From contig NC_088777.1 of NCBI RefSeq assembly GCF_954871325.1, forward strand, positions 19,817,366-19,881,365: DNA of 64,000 nucleotides, in the 5' to 3' direction. Below the pieces are notes generated by a model, which saw only the letters and a list, made by a program, of their open reading frames with translations, was not told the DNA's origin and searched no databases. Source of the DNA: Gordionus sp. m RMFG-2023 (taxonomy: Eukaryota; Nematomorpha; Gordioida; Chordodea; Parachordodidae). The position numbers were made by a program, and so were the translations under genes. Positions 45,745 to 58,100 of the stretch are shown here, in pieces; the first letter of the stretch is position 1, and every line of letters begins with the position of its first letter.

Positions 45745-46830
45745 AATGCTAAAAATTGTAATAAAATTTTATAAAATATGTTTTGTATAAATAAATTTAG
45801 TTTAAATTTATAAATATGAAATTTTTTATTTTTTATTTGTGGGCAAAATTTTAAAATTGAAACACTGCAGTATATTTTTTCAACAATATTCAAATTATCG
45901 ATCACATACATATCTTATCAACAGAGACCAATGTTACTTGGGAAATGATATAAATTTTAAAAATTCAATACTGGCAAATCTATCATGGTACCAAAGAAAA
46001 GGATGAGGCCGAGTTACTATATAGAAGTCTAGGACAAAAAAGATACTAAATTTTTGCTTTCCATAGATGATTTCATGGTAGTAAAAGTCCCCATATGATT
46101 TCAATTTGATGAATACTATATTTCAGTGTTCGAATATAAATATATTAGTGAACTTCTAAGAAATAACTTAACATAAATATTCCCAAGATTCGGCAAAAAT
46201 TTTATTTAAAAAAATAAAATAAAATAAGTGAAACAAATTGTAAACTCTAGAGAAGAAATTATAACAAGTAATTGATATCTAACACCAAATTCTTTTATCT
46301 GAAAAAAAAATAGAGTATACTAAATAAACTAAAATAGTGATAAACTAGAGGATAAATATGAGAAACACGACTTACTAGAAATTTATTAAAAACATCTAAA
46401 GCAAAACTAAAAAACTTGACGCCATAGTAAAATATCTCCTTGTAGATTTATATATAAAAGTTTAAAATAAACCAAAACAGAGTCAAATTTATAAAATTTT
46501 ATTTGAACATTCTGTGAATTTTAAAAAACATTCAGAAGTGTCATTTGTTATATTATAACTTTCTTATCGAGATACACATTTTCATATAAATTAACAAGTT
46601 TCTCTTATCGATTCACTCAAATATCTCTGTTATAATAATTTTGCGAAATTAAATATATTACATAACTTTATCTTCGCTAACTAATTTTAATTTTACAATG
46701 GGCAAAATAATTAGATTTTTAATTTTTAAAAAACCTATGTTTAATTGTCATAAATTTCTCCTATAAAAAAAGATAAGCTTCAAGGATTGAAAAATTTTTA
46801 CAGACGAAATTTTATTTTCAAATTTAATTT
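45745..46830. other. Upstream region of the SH3 gene, nothing recognised
   Basis: A/T-rich sequence. No TATA-type promoter can be singled out. 45970-46130 has a more even composition and may be a dead fragment, but no family signature was found. Confidence 0.3.
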
Positions 46831-46833
46831 ATG

Positions 46834-47226
46834 CATATGTTATAGGCAATGCGTTTTTTCCAGCAATGTGTTATTTTTTCAACCTTAAATGATTTTTTGA
46901 GCGCGTTTATTTAAATTTAAAAATCTGATTTTACCAAAATAGTATTCCATCATGTTTGAAATACTTACCCTATGAATTTGGGAATATTTTATCATGAACT
47001 TTAACTTATTACAATTTATATTCGTTTTTCCATTGATTTTTCATATAAATTATAAATGACTCAAAAGTTAACAGCAAAATTGTCTGAAATTTATGAGAGT
47101 ATTCTTAAACATGCCAGAATACTTTCCGATATAATCAGATTTTTAAATTTTAAAAAACTGCTCAAATATTGATTTAAGGTTGAAAAAATAACACATTGCC
47201 GGAAAAAAACATTGACGCTAACACAT
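46834..47226. mobile_element. ~390-bp inverted-repeat MITE
   Basis: About 50 bp at each end are inverted copies: CAGCAATGTGTTATTTTTTC followed by AACCTTAAAT on the left, and its inverse with GGCAATGTG on the right. Outer parts (GGCAATGCG and GTCAATG) also agree. There is no coding capacity. The exact borders and the target duplication are unclear, so the superfamily is open. Confidence 0.65.
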
Positions 47227-47689
47227 ACAAACAATTAAAAAGAAAATTTTAAAATAATAGGCTTGTGAGAAATCTAATAAATTTTAAGAAGTTAATTTTA
47301 AATTACAATTTTACTTTTAACATATTACATTATTAAATTTCATTTTGAATCTAATTTACTTGTCTTAATAGCATAATCGAAATTTATTACAGTAATGACA
47401 ATAAATCTTTTAATTATAATATTTATAATGCCTTGTATCTAAAAATGTCAGACACTAAATTTAACAATCTTAATAATTTTACATTATATGAGAAACTCAT
47501 GTGCGCTATTTTGAAAATGAAATTTAACGGAATCTTAACAAAAATATTTAAAAGTAAATAAGTAAAAATGTAATAAGATTTACTTTTCTGACGTCTAAAA
47601 TAGGTAATACAAACATTTAGATAAGAAATCATTGCCAGGACAAATGGATATCAATATTTTGTATTTATACAATAATATATACAAATGCA

Positions 47690-47745
47690 ATAATATTTAT
47701 CAACGAACAAAAATCCTCGTAAAAACTTAATACGAGGATAATCAA
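47690..47745. repeat. Short hairpin
   Basis: ATCCTCGTAAAAACTTAATACGAGGAT pairs TCCTCGTA with TACGAGGA around a short loop. It could be a fold in RNA or a remnant of a repeat. No poly-T run or gene end gives it a role. Confidence 0.4.
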
Positions 47746-48880
47746 CACATTAAAATATAAAAAAAAAACATTTATTAACTTCACAAAAAATCTTTTATTA
47801 GTTCTCATACCATTTTTTGAAAATAAAATTTTATGAATTCAATTAACCTATATGTCAAAAATGTATAGTTGATTAAATCGAATTCATATCCAATCGTGAT
47901 CCTAAGATTTTTGTTCTGGAGTTCATTTAAAAAATAAATAAAATGATTGAAAAATGAATATATATATAATTTATGCATAAATCACTTTAAAGATGAGTTA
48001 TTAATTTACAAGTTTAGTCAAGTGGCCTAATATTTTTATTTTTTATTTAATATTTTGCATAAGCTGTTTTTAGAGTTAAGAGAAAAAAATACAATTCACT
48101 TTCATAATTTATGAATAGTTTTTAAAAAAATGCAACCAGGATATAAAGGATCAATTATGTTACACATATTTTCTATTATTAAATTCCATCTATTATTTAT
48201 TAGGTGATCCACCTTGTCTAATGAAGCATAATATATATATTAAAACAGAAGAAAGTTTGCGAAGTGTTTTGGAATATGCGATGAATTAAATAAAAATTTA
48301 AATAATAATATGTTATAATATACTTTCTTTAGTCAGGCTTACGTTTATATTTTTAATTAATATTTATTTATCCTGTACGAGATTGAAAAAAATTCCCATT
48401 GTGGAATAACAACAATGTACTAGTAAAAAAAATTCAGCTTCGGCTGTATCTTTCGAAAATTCTCACATTGTATTACTATTTTTCCCAATATATAATGAAA
48501 GTTGATATTCATTTGAATTTTTAAAATTAGGGATGGGATGGTTTTAGCATTGCAAACACTTCATTTTACAAGATATTTATAAAATTCAAATTACAAAATC
48601 TCTACACAAACATTAAAAACCTAAATAAGGTAAGTCTAATAAATAAAGGGACCAAGCAATAAACTCCGAGATAGACTATCTAATTTTCAAAATTTCTCTG
48701 ATACTACTCATGCTTAGAGAGGTCACCAGTTTATTGACACTTAATGGCAAGATGAGAGAATTGGCAGCCTTGTTGGTTAAAGATAGATTGAAGTAGTATG
48801 TGAGAAAAAATAGAAAGGTAAAAATACGTTAATAAAATATAATAGCTACTAACTGTTATATTTAACAAACAATAAAAATC
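47746..48880. other. Intergenic, nothing recognised
   Basis: A/T-rich spacer. No coding signature found until the retroelement fossil that follows. Confidence 0.3.
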
Positions 48881-48899
48881 GGAAACATCCTTAGCATTG

Positions 48900-49200
48900 T
48901 ACCATCGACTATGAATTCAAAGAAATTACCGGCAGACTGATGATAGTAAAACTCTTTAATCAATCATTGCTATTTTCTCAGTATATTTTCTAAAAAAGAG
49001 GATGTAATAAAGGGAAATAAAACTTTAGATAGACAAAGCTACGATAGATATTTTTTTTATTAGGGTGACATAGTGATAATAGGCGTAAATTTAAATCACC
49101 TCATGAAAAGACTAAAAATGACTTCGAGGATTTTGAATTTAGCAACTTAAATGGATTCGCGCAACCGTCCACCTAGCATCATAAATACCGTAATCAAGAA
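48900..49200 (+). mobile_element. Ty3/gypsy-type LTR retroelement fossil (pol fragment)
   Basis: Near 49070-49130 the plus strand shows DIVIIGVNLNHLMKRLKMTS, which resembles the reverse-transcriptase stretch that contains the D-D-I/V catalytic turn and the following E/H-x-x-x-x-L helix of Ty3/gypsy elements. No LTRs or other parts could be tied to it. It is short, broken and old. Assignment is tentative. Confidence 0.4.
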
Positions 49201-49234
49201 GAGAAACAACCATACTCAATAAGTTAAACATACT

Positions 49235-50796
49235 CAGGGCCGTAGCCAGGAATTTCCAGATGAGGACAACTGTTTACTTGGGGGGGGGCAATATTTTTTT
49301 GAAATAAAACAAATAAGGCACTCACATAAATTTTTTGCTATTTTCATTAAAAATTTGTAAACGACGATGTTTAAATTTTAACGTGAATTAATCAAAAGCT
49401 AAATGTTGGAAAATTTTTTTCCCATAAGTTATTGACTACAAATATCAATTCTCTAGTGATCGATAGAACTCTCTCAGTGTAAAGAATGAGGCCTAAAAAA
49501 CGTTGTTGATACATTATAAAGGCGGTTGAAGTAGCATTTATACAATTCTTTAAATGCAAGATTATATTTTTTATATATAATATTTTCGATATTTTCAAAA
49601 TTATGTCTCTTTAACTTCTGCAGCTAATAATCCTTTTACTATTTTTACTTTATGATGTTACATTTCCATATTTAAGTTTGTTAATGATTCTAATGGGGTC
49701 ATTTTATCTGATATTAAATAATTAGGGTCAAGAGAGGGGGCAATAATTAAAACATGATAGAAAACTATTATCATCTTGTGCAAATCTATCTAAAAAACGA
49801 ACTACAAAGTAATCAATAATTTTATAATTACTTTTTTAATGAACTCCAATTGAAGTCCTTTTCATAATCAAATAGCAATTTTGAATCAACTGGAAAATCT
49901 TGAAGATTTGTAGGCGTTTGACGTACCTCGATGATTTTTGAGGGATGAGATTAAATTTTGATATAAGTTTCTCAGCAGATATTATAAAAGAATTATCGCC
50001 CTTTTCATCATAAAATATTCGTCTTTTTTATAAAAATCTCCGCCCTCTTTAAATTCTCTATATATTATTTTAATATTTGATATGTATTAATCTATAATTA
50101 ACGTTTAAGTATGATCTCATGATAAGCAGGACGTAGTTTGCCATTTATAGTATCTTTAATTTGACTAGTAAAATAGGTATTTTAAATTCATCCTCTTCAT
50201 GTAAGAATATTCATCCTCTTCATGTAAGAATATTCATCCTCTTCATGTAAGAATATTCATCCTCTTCAATGTAAGAATATTCTTCCTCTTTCAATTTTTT
50301 TTTAAAAATTCTACAAATAGTTTACATGTATTGGTCTAATTAAGGTTTAGGTATCACCCATGATAATCACGAGTTCAATATCTATAATTTACCCTAATTG
50401 CTTAATTAATTAAATCTCGCTAACATTGACTGACTTACTATGTTCAAAGTCGTTGAGAAAAATCATCACGGGAACTGACTACATCAACACTCGGGATATT
50501 GTTTGTTGTTTTTCATATAAAATAGTTAATAAGGGAATGTAACTAATATTTTCATAAGTATTTTTTTTATCCAATTAATTTGGATAAATAAAATTTTAAT
50601 AACAAATTTTTTCTAAGAATTTTGTTTTTTTCATTTTTAATTGTTAATGGCTAATTAAAATTCAATAAATATATTTTTTAAATTTGTGAGCCAGAAAATT
50701 TTTTGAGGGGCATTTGTGGGGACAAAAATTTTATAGGGGCCAGGTTTAGGTGCCAAAAATTTTTTTCACACCCCCTTCTTCGTGGCTATTAGTCTA
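49235..50796. mobile_element. 1.6-kb hAT-like TIR element
   Basis: The left end CAGGGCCGTAGCCAGGAA and the right end, read inward, TAGACTAATAGCCACGAA agree at 11 of 18 positions, with a G-run just inside each. Flanks AACATACT and GAGAAACT match at 5 of 8. The interior is moderately coding-like but no transposase motif is secure. CAGGG-type ends with G-runs fit hAT. Confidence 0.55.
50185..50290 (+). repeat. 23-bp tandem repeat
   Basis: The unit ATTCATCCTCTTCATGTAAGA recurs four to five times at about 23-bp spacing, inside the 49235-50796 element. The last unit is altered. Confidence 0.85.
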
Positions 50797-52027
50797 GAGA
50801 AACTAAGAAAAGAACTATTTCGATAATTTATGACAATGTAAATGTAAGAATAAGTGTAAGTAATGCAATAATTACTAATTCGGAATCCTCCATGGTTATT
50901 AAGAACCTCTAAATTTAAAACTATTTATACTGAGTAGATATTTTAATTTTGAAAAATAAGAATTTACCAAAAATAATTTTCGAAATTAATTACATATTTT
51001 TCTGTATTTTTAAATTTATTCTGAAATTTGACCAATAGTAAAAGGTAATTAATATTTTATAAATAATAAATATAATTTACTATATAGATTTCCAGTCCAA
51101 GCAATTTAAGAAGTATCTGTCCCCTGAGAAAATATTTTTTAAAGTAGGATATCTTGTCACAAGTAAAAGTTGTCACAAATAAAAGCTACAGGCTTTCTAA
51201 CAAAACAAAAAAAGGTTAGATGTGTGAAAATCTTTTATATTTAATAAAATGATAAAACAAGAATTAAATTATGAAAAACAAAAATATTTCTAAAATAATT
51301 AAAATTAAAATATCGTTCCTTGACCAAATTTTTAATCCATGTCTAAACAGGTTTCTTTTAAAAATCATGGTTCAGTTTTGTTCGTGCGTTTTAGTCCTGT
51401 CAGGACCAAAGAAAGAACTATGACATTCAATACTATTTAAATAATTTGGAACTAAAAAAACTTAAAGCATTGTGCTCATTTTTATAAATCATTTAATTAT
51501 AAAAATCGTTTTTCAATAATCAATACTCAATAATATAGAAAAAAATTAATTTAAATTCAAAATATATGCATACAAAAGGGAGATTTAATTAGTTGTATCT
51601 TTTATTTATTAAAATTATTTAATTTTTCAAGATATTTTTAAATATTTTTGATAATTAGTTTATAAAATATATTTATTTTTAGATGAATCCTTTTTACCTA
51701 GCTTTTTGTCAATAAAAAATCAAAAATCAAATATCATTATTAAATAATAATATAAAACCGAAAAAAAATCTTAATTTTTTTGAAAATTCAATAATTAAAC
51801 AAAAATATAAGATCAAAATAAAATAATTGCATAAAATTGGTTAAATTTTTAATTAGCTAAAATGTACAAATAAATAAATTGAAAGTATTCATATATGAAC
51901 TTTATTGGATGAAAAAATAAATATTGTGCAAGAATAGTCTTAAAAATTTTTTAAAATTTATATTATATTTAATTTAAAGAAGCAATAAATTGTCCATACC
52001 CTTTTATTAGTATTCAATCCACTTCAA
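50797..52027. other. Upstream region of the GPCR gene, nothing recognised
   Basis: Very A/T-rich. No promoter element stands out and no upstream exon could be recognised. Confidence 0.3.
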
Positions 52028-52189
52028 ATGCATTACGTGGAATTCAGCAAAAATTACGTTTATAACTACAGTTTTCTAGCTGAATATTATAAGGATTATG
52101 ATTCATTAGTAGAACGTAGAGGCTTGGTTATTGGTCTTCTAACACTTATATCAATATATATTTTGATCGGACCTTTGGGAAATATCGCG
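52028..52189 (+). CDS. GPCR exon 1 (N-terminus and TM1)
   Basis: 54 codons. The start is the first ATG of the frame; no in-frame upstream continuation with family character is seen. It ends in G-N-I-A of TM1 at the donor GTAAAT. Confidence 0.75.
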
Positions 52190-55100
52190 GTAAATTATTT
52201 TTTTAAATATTTGTAGAGATTTTTGAGGATAGAAAACTACAAATGATATAATAAGTAAAGCATAGTAGGTCAAACGTACGTCTGGTCTCATTATAACTTG
52301 GAATGGGCCATCAAAGAAGATAGAAAAGACCTAAAGGCGAAATATTTTTTTATAAGGAAGATTTTACTAACGGCAAAGGATATCCATCGAAATTTTCCTA
52401 TCCAGCTGTATTTCCATACATGGATCATTACAGTGGCCCTTACAACAGGAAAGGGGGAGGGTCAGCAACTGCTTCTAAAAATTTGAGTGGGGGAAAGGGT
52501 ATTTTAAAAAAAAAAATTTTTTTTAAATTTAATTCTTTTATTGTCATATTACATCCATTCATAGCAAAGTGATTTCTGGTTTACGATATCGGATCGACCT
52601 CGTGATTCCGTTAATACATATTAAATTATATAATAAGTAGGGGGGGGGGGGGTTTGATTATTACATTTTAATTTTGGTCGATGTTTAGCAATTAGGTTGT
52701 TATCCGAGATTTTTTTATTTTCTTGACAAAAGATAACAGATAATTTTCATGTTTAAAAAATTTCCATATCTAAGTATATAAGCTTATTTTCTTCGTGGAA
52801 TCTTGTATTAATTTCTTTATTTTCTTTCCACCATATTTTAAATATTTTGACAACCAAAATTAGATGGTAAATTTACATCTCACTTTAAGATAGATCGATA
52901 AATATAAAGGTTTGGGCAAAGGTTTTGGGAAAAATTTTTCCTGAATATAATGAGGCTTTTTTGGCACAATTATCACATCCATATTTTAAGAACTTATGGA
53001 TTGAGTAGGATGATAAAAAAAATATTTCGAAATATATCATTAAAAGAAGCAATTTAGTACTCTAGTATATAATCAAGCTCAACCTATAACACCAATAGAT
53101 TTAACATTTAATGAAAAGATCATGCTTATTTTCCTTTTGATACAAATATTGCTCAGTTCAAACAGATTACATTAAGCTGGAAGTTTTAATATTAAAGACT
53201 GTTGAAATACATTAGTTTAGCTTAATATTATCTTTCCATTAAGAAATCTTTTTAAAATATATTACTGCATACCTATCAATTCCAGTTAAAAGGTTAATCA
53301 GTTTTGACACAATGTTAAATAAGTTGAAACGGCAAAGGGATGAAAAATTATTTCAAAAATTGATTTTCTTAAAAAATTATGATTTAAACTATTTTAAATA
53401 CTCTTTTGCAAACTTAGCTATTTTTATAAGTGGATCTAGTGTTGTTAAAGTGCCATATTTGGGTCGATTTTAAAAAACTGTAGAATTAAGATTTTAGCCA
53501 AAAAATATTATGTAAGCCTCTAGATTTGGTAAATAGAGATCAATAGCTCTCTGCCATCTATGAGCCAAATCTCCAAGCTTGCTTAATATTATTTAAGCCT
53601 AATATAGATAATTACGTCGTGCGTCATTGACTAATAAAGATTTGGAAAAAATATTTGTATTTTAATTTTTACAGAGAAAAATGCTTAATTAGAATATACC
53701 AAAATTAACAAAAAATAATTGTACACTTTATCGTTTAGATTTAATAAAGCTTTTAGAATCTTAATAAATAAATTCTAAGAAAGTTTAAGCCCTATTTTTT
53801 TAATCTGATTATTTTTCAGAATCATAAAATATGAATTAATATGATTCTGAATGATTTATATAAAGTAAGTAGGCTTGATTATGGTTGGCCATATGATGGT
53901 TTATTCATCGCCATTTTAATTTAACCATTTACGCATTTAATTTTATGCGGATTAACAATTAAAACAAGGATAGTGAAATCTATTGTGTAGAAAGAGTATG
54001 CCTACAAAAATAAGAATAGAATCGAATATTTGCATTATTCATATTCGATTCAAAGGTTCGAATCAAATAATTGTATTATTCGGTACGAGTAGAATAATGC
54101 CTTATTGTATTCATGCGAAGAATAAAAACATAATTAGATTTGATTTGTCGAATATTCAATTCGAAAATTAAATTCTTTAATTTTATTTTAAAAAAATGAA
54201 AAAATCATAGTATGAAAAAATATCTTCAAAATATTTTTTAGAAAAAAATGCATGAAAATTGCTTATAAAATATTTTTACTATACACATTTAGAATTTTAG
54301 ATAAAATTTGATCAAAAATTTTTTCAAGGGGCTCGAGCCCCTGTGCCCCCCTTCAGTGACGCTACTGCTTTTGTATTATTTCCTTCTGTTGACATATGGC
54401 GTATGTATCAGTAAGAAGGCCCATTTTATAATTACTGTTTCTCTTGCCTTAAAGTCGGTGATCGTTTTTTGCGGCAAAGCAATCTTAATAGATTGATCGG
54501 CAAATATTTTATCTTAGCATGGAGATAAAAGGTTAGTATGGGATGTGCACCTTATTCCCTTCTAATTAGAATTCTGACCTCTTGTAAATTTAATATAATA
54601 TTTAGTTATCCACTTAACTATTGCTTTCTTCTACAATCTCATATATTAGTATATCATGAGTTCGCTAGTACTAGAAATACTTGTATCTAAGGTACTTGGA
54701 TCTTGTTGTACTTTGTATATTATTTACATTTATAATAAGATACTTTTTTTCAAATGAATTTTTTATCTTTTTCATTTTCTTGACAAGATATAGATATTAG
54801 ATATATTTTTATATTTTATTTAAAAATTTAATATTCATTTTAATCCTTTTCCACATGGATTCTTGCATTAATTTTGTTGTTTTTTTTCTTTCCTTACTTT
54901 ATATTATAAATTAATATTCATTATTTTATTTTTTGGAATTCTAAGTTTATTATTGTATGCAAATTAGACATCAATTTTATGATTTTATAGTGGAATAAAT
55001 ATCAGAGAACTGCAGACCCTGGTATTTTAATTTTTTTTAACTATACTCTGGCCGGGCCTGTAGTCAGAAAATATTGACTACTCGAGATTTCGCCAATGGA

Positions 55101-58100
55101 GGTTCAAAACTTTGATGACCAAAATCTTCAGTCTTGGGTAATATTATTTTAGAGTAAATATTAGTTAGTCGTTTTTAAAAATTGGCTCAAAAGAGCCGTT
55201 TAACAACACTAGTTAAAATAGAGATAATTATTTTACATAATATTTCAGAAATATCATAAACGTTTCATAGAATTCGCTATTATTTTTATAATCGTATCTC
55301 ATATTGTTTGTCAACGCATAGCAACAACTTATGTTTTTGAATATTATCATAGTGCTGCATCATAACACTCCATATTTATAAATCATACCTATTTATTGGT
55401 TTTGATTTTATAAATAACGCACCGTTGAACATAACGCTTTTACTATAAATTCGCTCTTAGAATCTATTAATATTTTTTTTTCGTAAAAATATAAGAATAA
55501 ATAGATATAAATAAACCATAACTTGCATTTATAGCAGAAACCTACAGAGGTAAAGTTTTTTAAGCTCAGCCCGGATTTTTAAAATTTTGTCTATATTTCA
55601 TAAATAGTTTCAAAGGCAAATTGAAAGTATGAGCAGCAAATTAAACCGATTAATTATATAATTTTTTAGTAAAATAAATTGATAGAAGCCTTCAATTTTT
55701 TAAAAGAATCTTTAACATCGTTAAGTAGAAGGGTGAAGTTCCATATATGACGAATAAGTTTATTTTAGTTCTTAGTTCAACATTTAAAAGTTAAGTTTCA
55801 TTCTGGTTATTTTTGAACAAATTTATATCTGTGCAGTTTAAGAGTTTGTTTCTGTTTTTATAAAAGTTTTGAATTTTAGAAATTAGCATATCTTTTAATT
55901 GACCCCTAATTATCTAATGAAAATATTTTAAAAATTAAAAATAAAACGAAACAAAATATAACGAGTTCTCTTTTCTTTTAAAGTTTTTAAAATAGTTCCG
56001 TTCTCTCCTAATGAGATTTTCTTATAACGGTTCCGTTACTATTGCGGTTATGGAAATTAAATTTTAATATTTCGGTTTCGAGGTTTCTTCCATTCCAATA
56101 TTCTGATAAAGATGTTTTTTAGAGAAAAATTTAAATATATATAATAGATGAGTTAGTAATTTATAAATGTACTGAATGGCAAGGGATTAGCTATAATAAA
56201 TTCATTTCATTCAATCATAAAAAATCCCCAGAAGAAACTTCATGAAAAAAACTTCTGGAGAATGACCCCGAAAAAACTACTAGAAAAAACCCCTTGGAAA
56301 CAGACCCACGTGAAAAAACTCCTTAAATTATAAACCTCCGAAAAGGCACCTTGAAAAAAATCTCGGATTTTTTTTCGCAAAATATTATGTAAACCAAACT
56401 GGACTAATTACCGACGCTTAGATTACATTTTGTCAAATCTTGAATTTTTCCTATTTTTGATTTCTTTATAAAATATTAAACGAAGACTAAAAGTTTATTT
56501 TGAAATGAATTTCTCAAATCTTCTAATATCATTTGGCCATTCTTTTTTATTTTATTATCTTTAGATAATTTTTAAAGATTTACAGTTAGGAAATTTCAAA
56601 AGGCTCACAATAAATTTAATCCTCAAAATAGTATATAATAATTTTAATTAGAGATAATATCGATATCCACACTGTAAATATTAGTGTTGTTAAAAGTTAC
56701 TTTGGAACGTTACTATTACAGTTACTAGTTACATTCATAATATGGTAACTAGTTACAATTATTAGTTATATTTTTTTTAGATGACACTTATATTTCAAGA
56801 GTAAGTATACATTATAAGTTACTTTATAAGTCATAATTTATATAACGCATCATTTTTTTATTTAATATAAAAAAATATACAATTTATTTATATACAAAAA
56901 TATAATTACACTGAAATAAAATTTAAAAGTAAAATTAATTATTTGAATATATTTATAATAATATATATGAATTTTTTAAAGTTACTTTTAGCAGTTACAT
57001 TCCAAAAATATAGTTAGTTACGTTACAGGTTACAATTTTTCAAAAGTAGTTAGTTACAGTTATCTTTGCAAAAATATAACTAGTTACTTTAGCAACACTG
57101 ATAAACAGGCGCGTACGCAGCGGGGGGGGGGGGGGGTAGGGGGACAAATCCCCCTCTAAAGCCAAAAAATGCAGATGCCGGATAAATTTTCAAAAATATT
57201 ATTGTTTATATTAAGTTGTATTTTATAATATTTATTCCGTTCATCTTTCTTTTTAAGTATATATTTATTTAATTACATTTATTTATCACATTCATTTACT
57301 AAGTTATTTTATAAATTAATTTCGATTTCAAGTTTTTCTTGGCGTAATATTTATCTATTATTTCAAATTTCTAGTCAAATAATAATTATGGACATAATAA
57401 ATTTTTTTAAACATATTGATGATGATGAAAATCCTAGTCATCTTACAAAAAAGCAAAAAAGGACAAATAATTTTATAACATTTTATAATTAGCTTAGAAG
57501 TAAGACATAAGCTTCTTAAAAAGGTATTAAAGATACCTATGATAAATATTTTATTTAATAATAGATTTATATTCCACCCCTCAAATTTCAATATCCACAA
57601 ACTTTATGTGCTAATTGAAAGTTAAAATTTTAAAACAGCCATTTTACTAGATGGTTATGGCTAGAATTCTTTATCCGAGACAATGGAGCTTATTGCAAGA
57701 TATGAGTAGGGTTGCCATGTCCCCCCCCCATCAGCGGGAGACTCCCGCTATTTTTAACTCACGCAGACATCTCACTCCCGCAAAACTACAATTAGAAATC
57801 TCCCACAAAAATCTACCGCAATTTTTTAATTTCTCCCACACAATTTTGTTTTAGCATTTTAATATTTTTAATATATAAATAATAATTTTGAAAGAAAGTA
57901 ATTGATTATTTTTAAAATAAATTTTAAATATAAAAACATATCAAGTTTGAAATTTCTTTCTATCCTGTTTTATTCTTATCCAATAATAAATCAACATCAT
58001 ACATATTTTATCATTTTCAGTGTGTTATAACATTATAGGACTTGTCGCTTAATTATAACGTTCAGGTTAAATAATAAAAATAATATTATAATTTCAATGA

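Noticed and set aside
52423-54375. A hAT element with CAGTGGCCCTTAC (52431) and CAGTAGCGTCACTG (54367) as its two ends
   Set aside because: The ends look alike, but the 8-bp flanks GATCATTA and CTTTTGTA do not match, so pairing them is not supported.
57121-57136. G-run as a quadruplex or regulatory signal
   Set aside because: It is the usual G-rich inner border of this hAT end type, seen again near 29040, 49280 and inversely at 61708.
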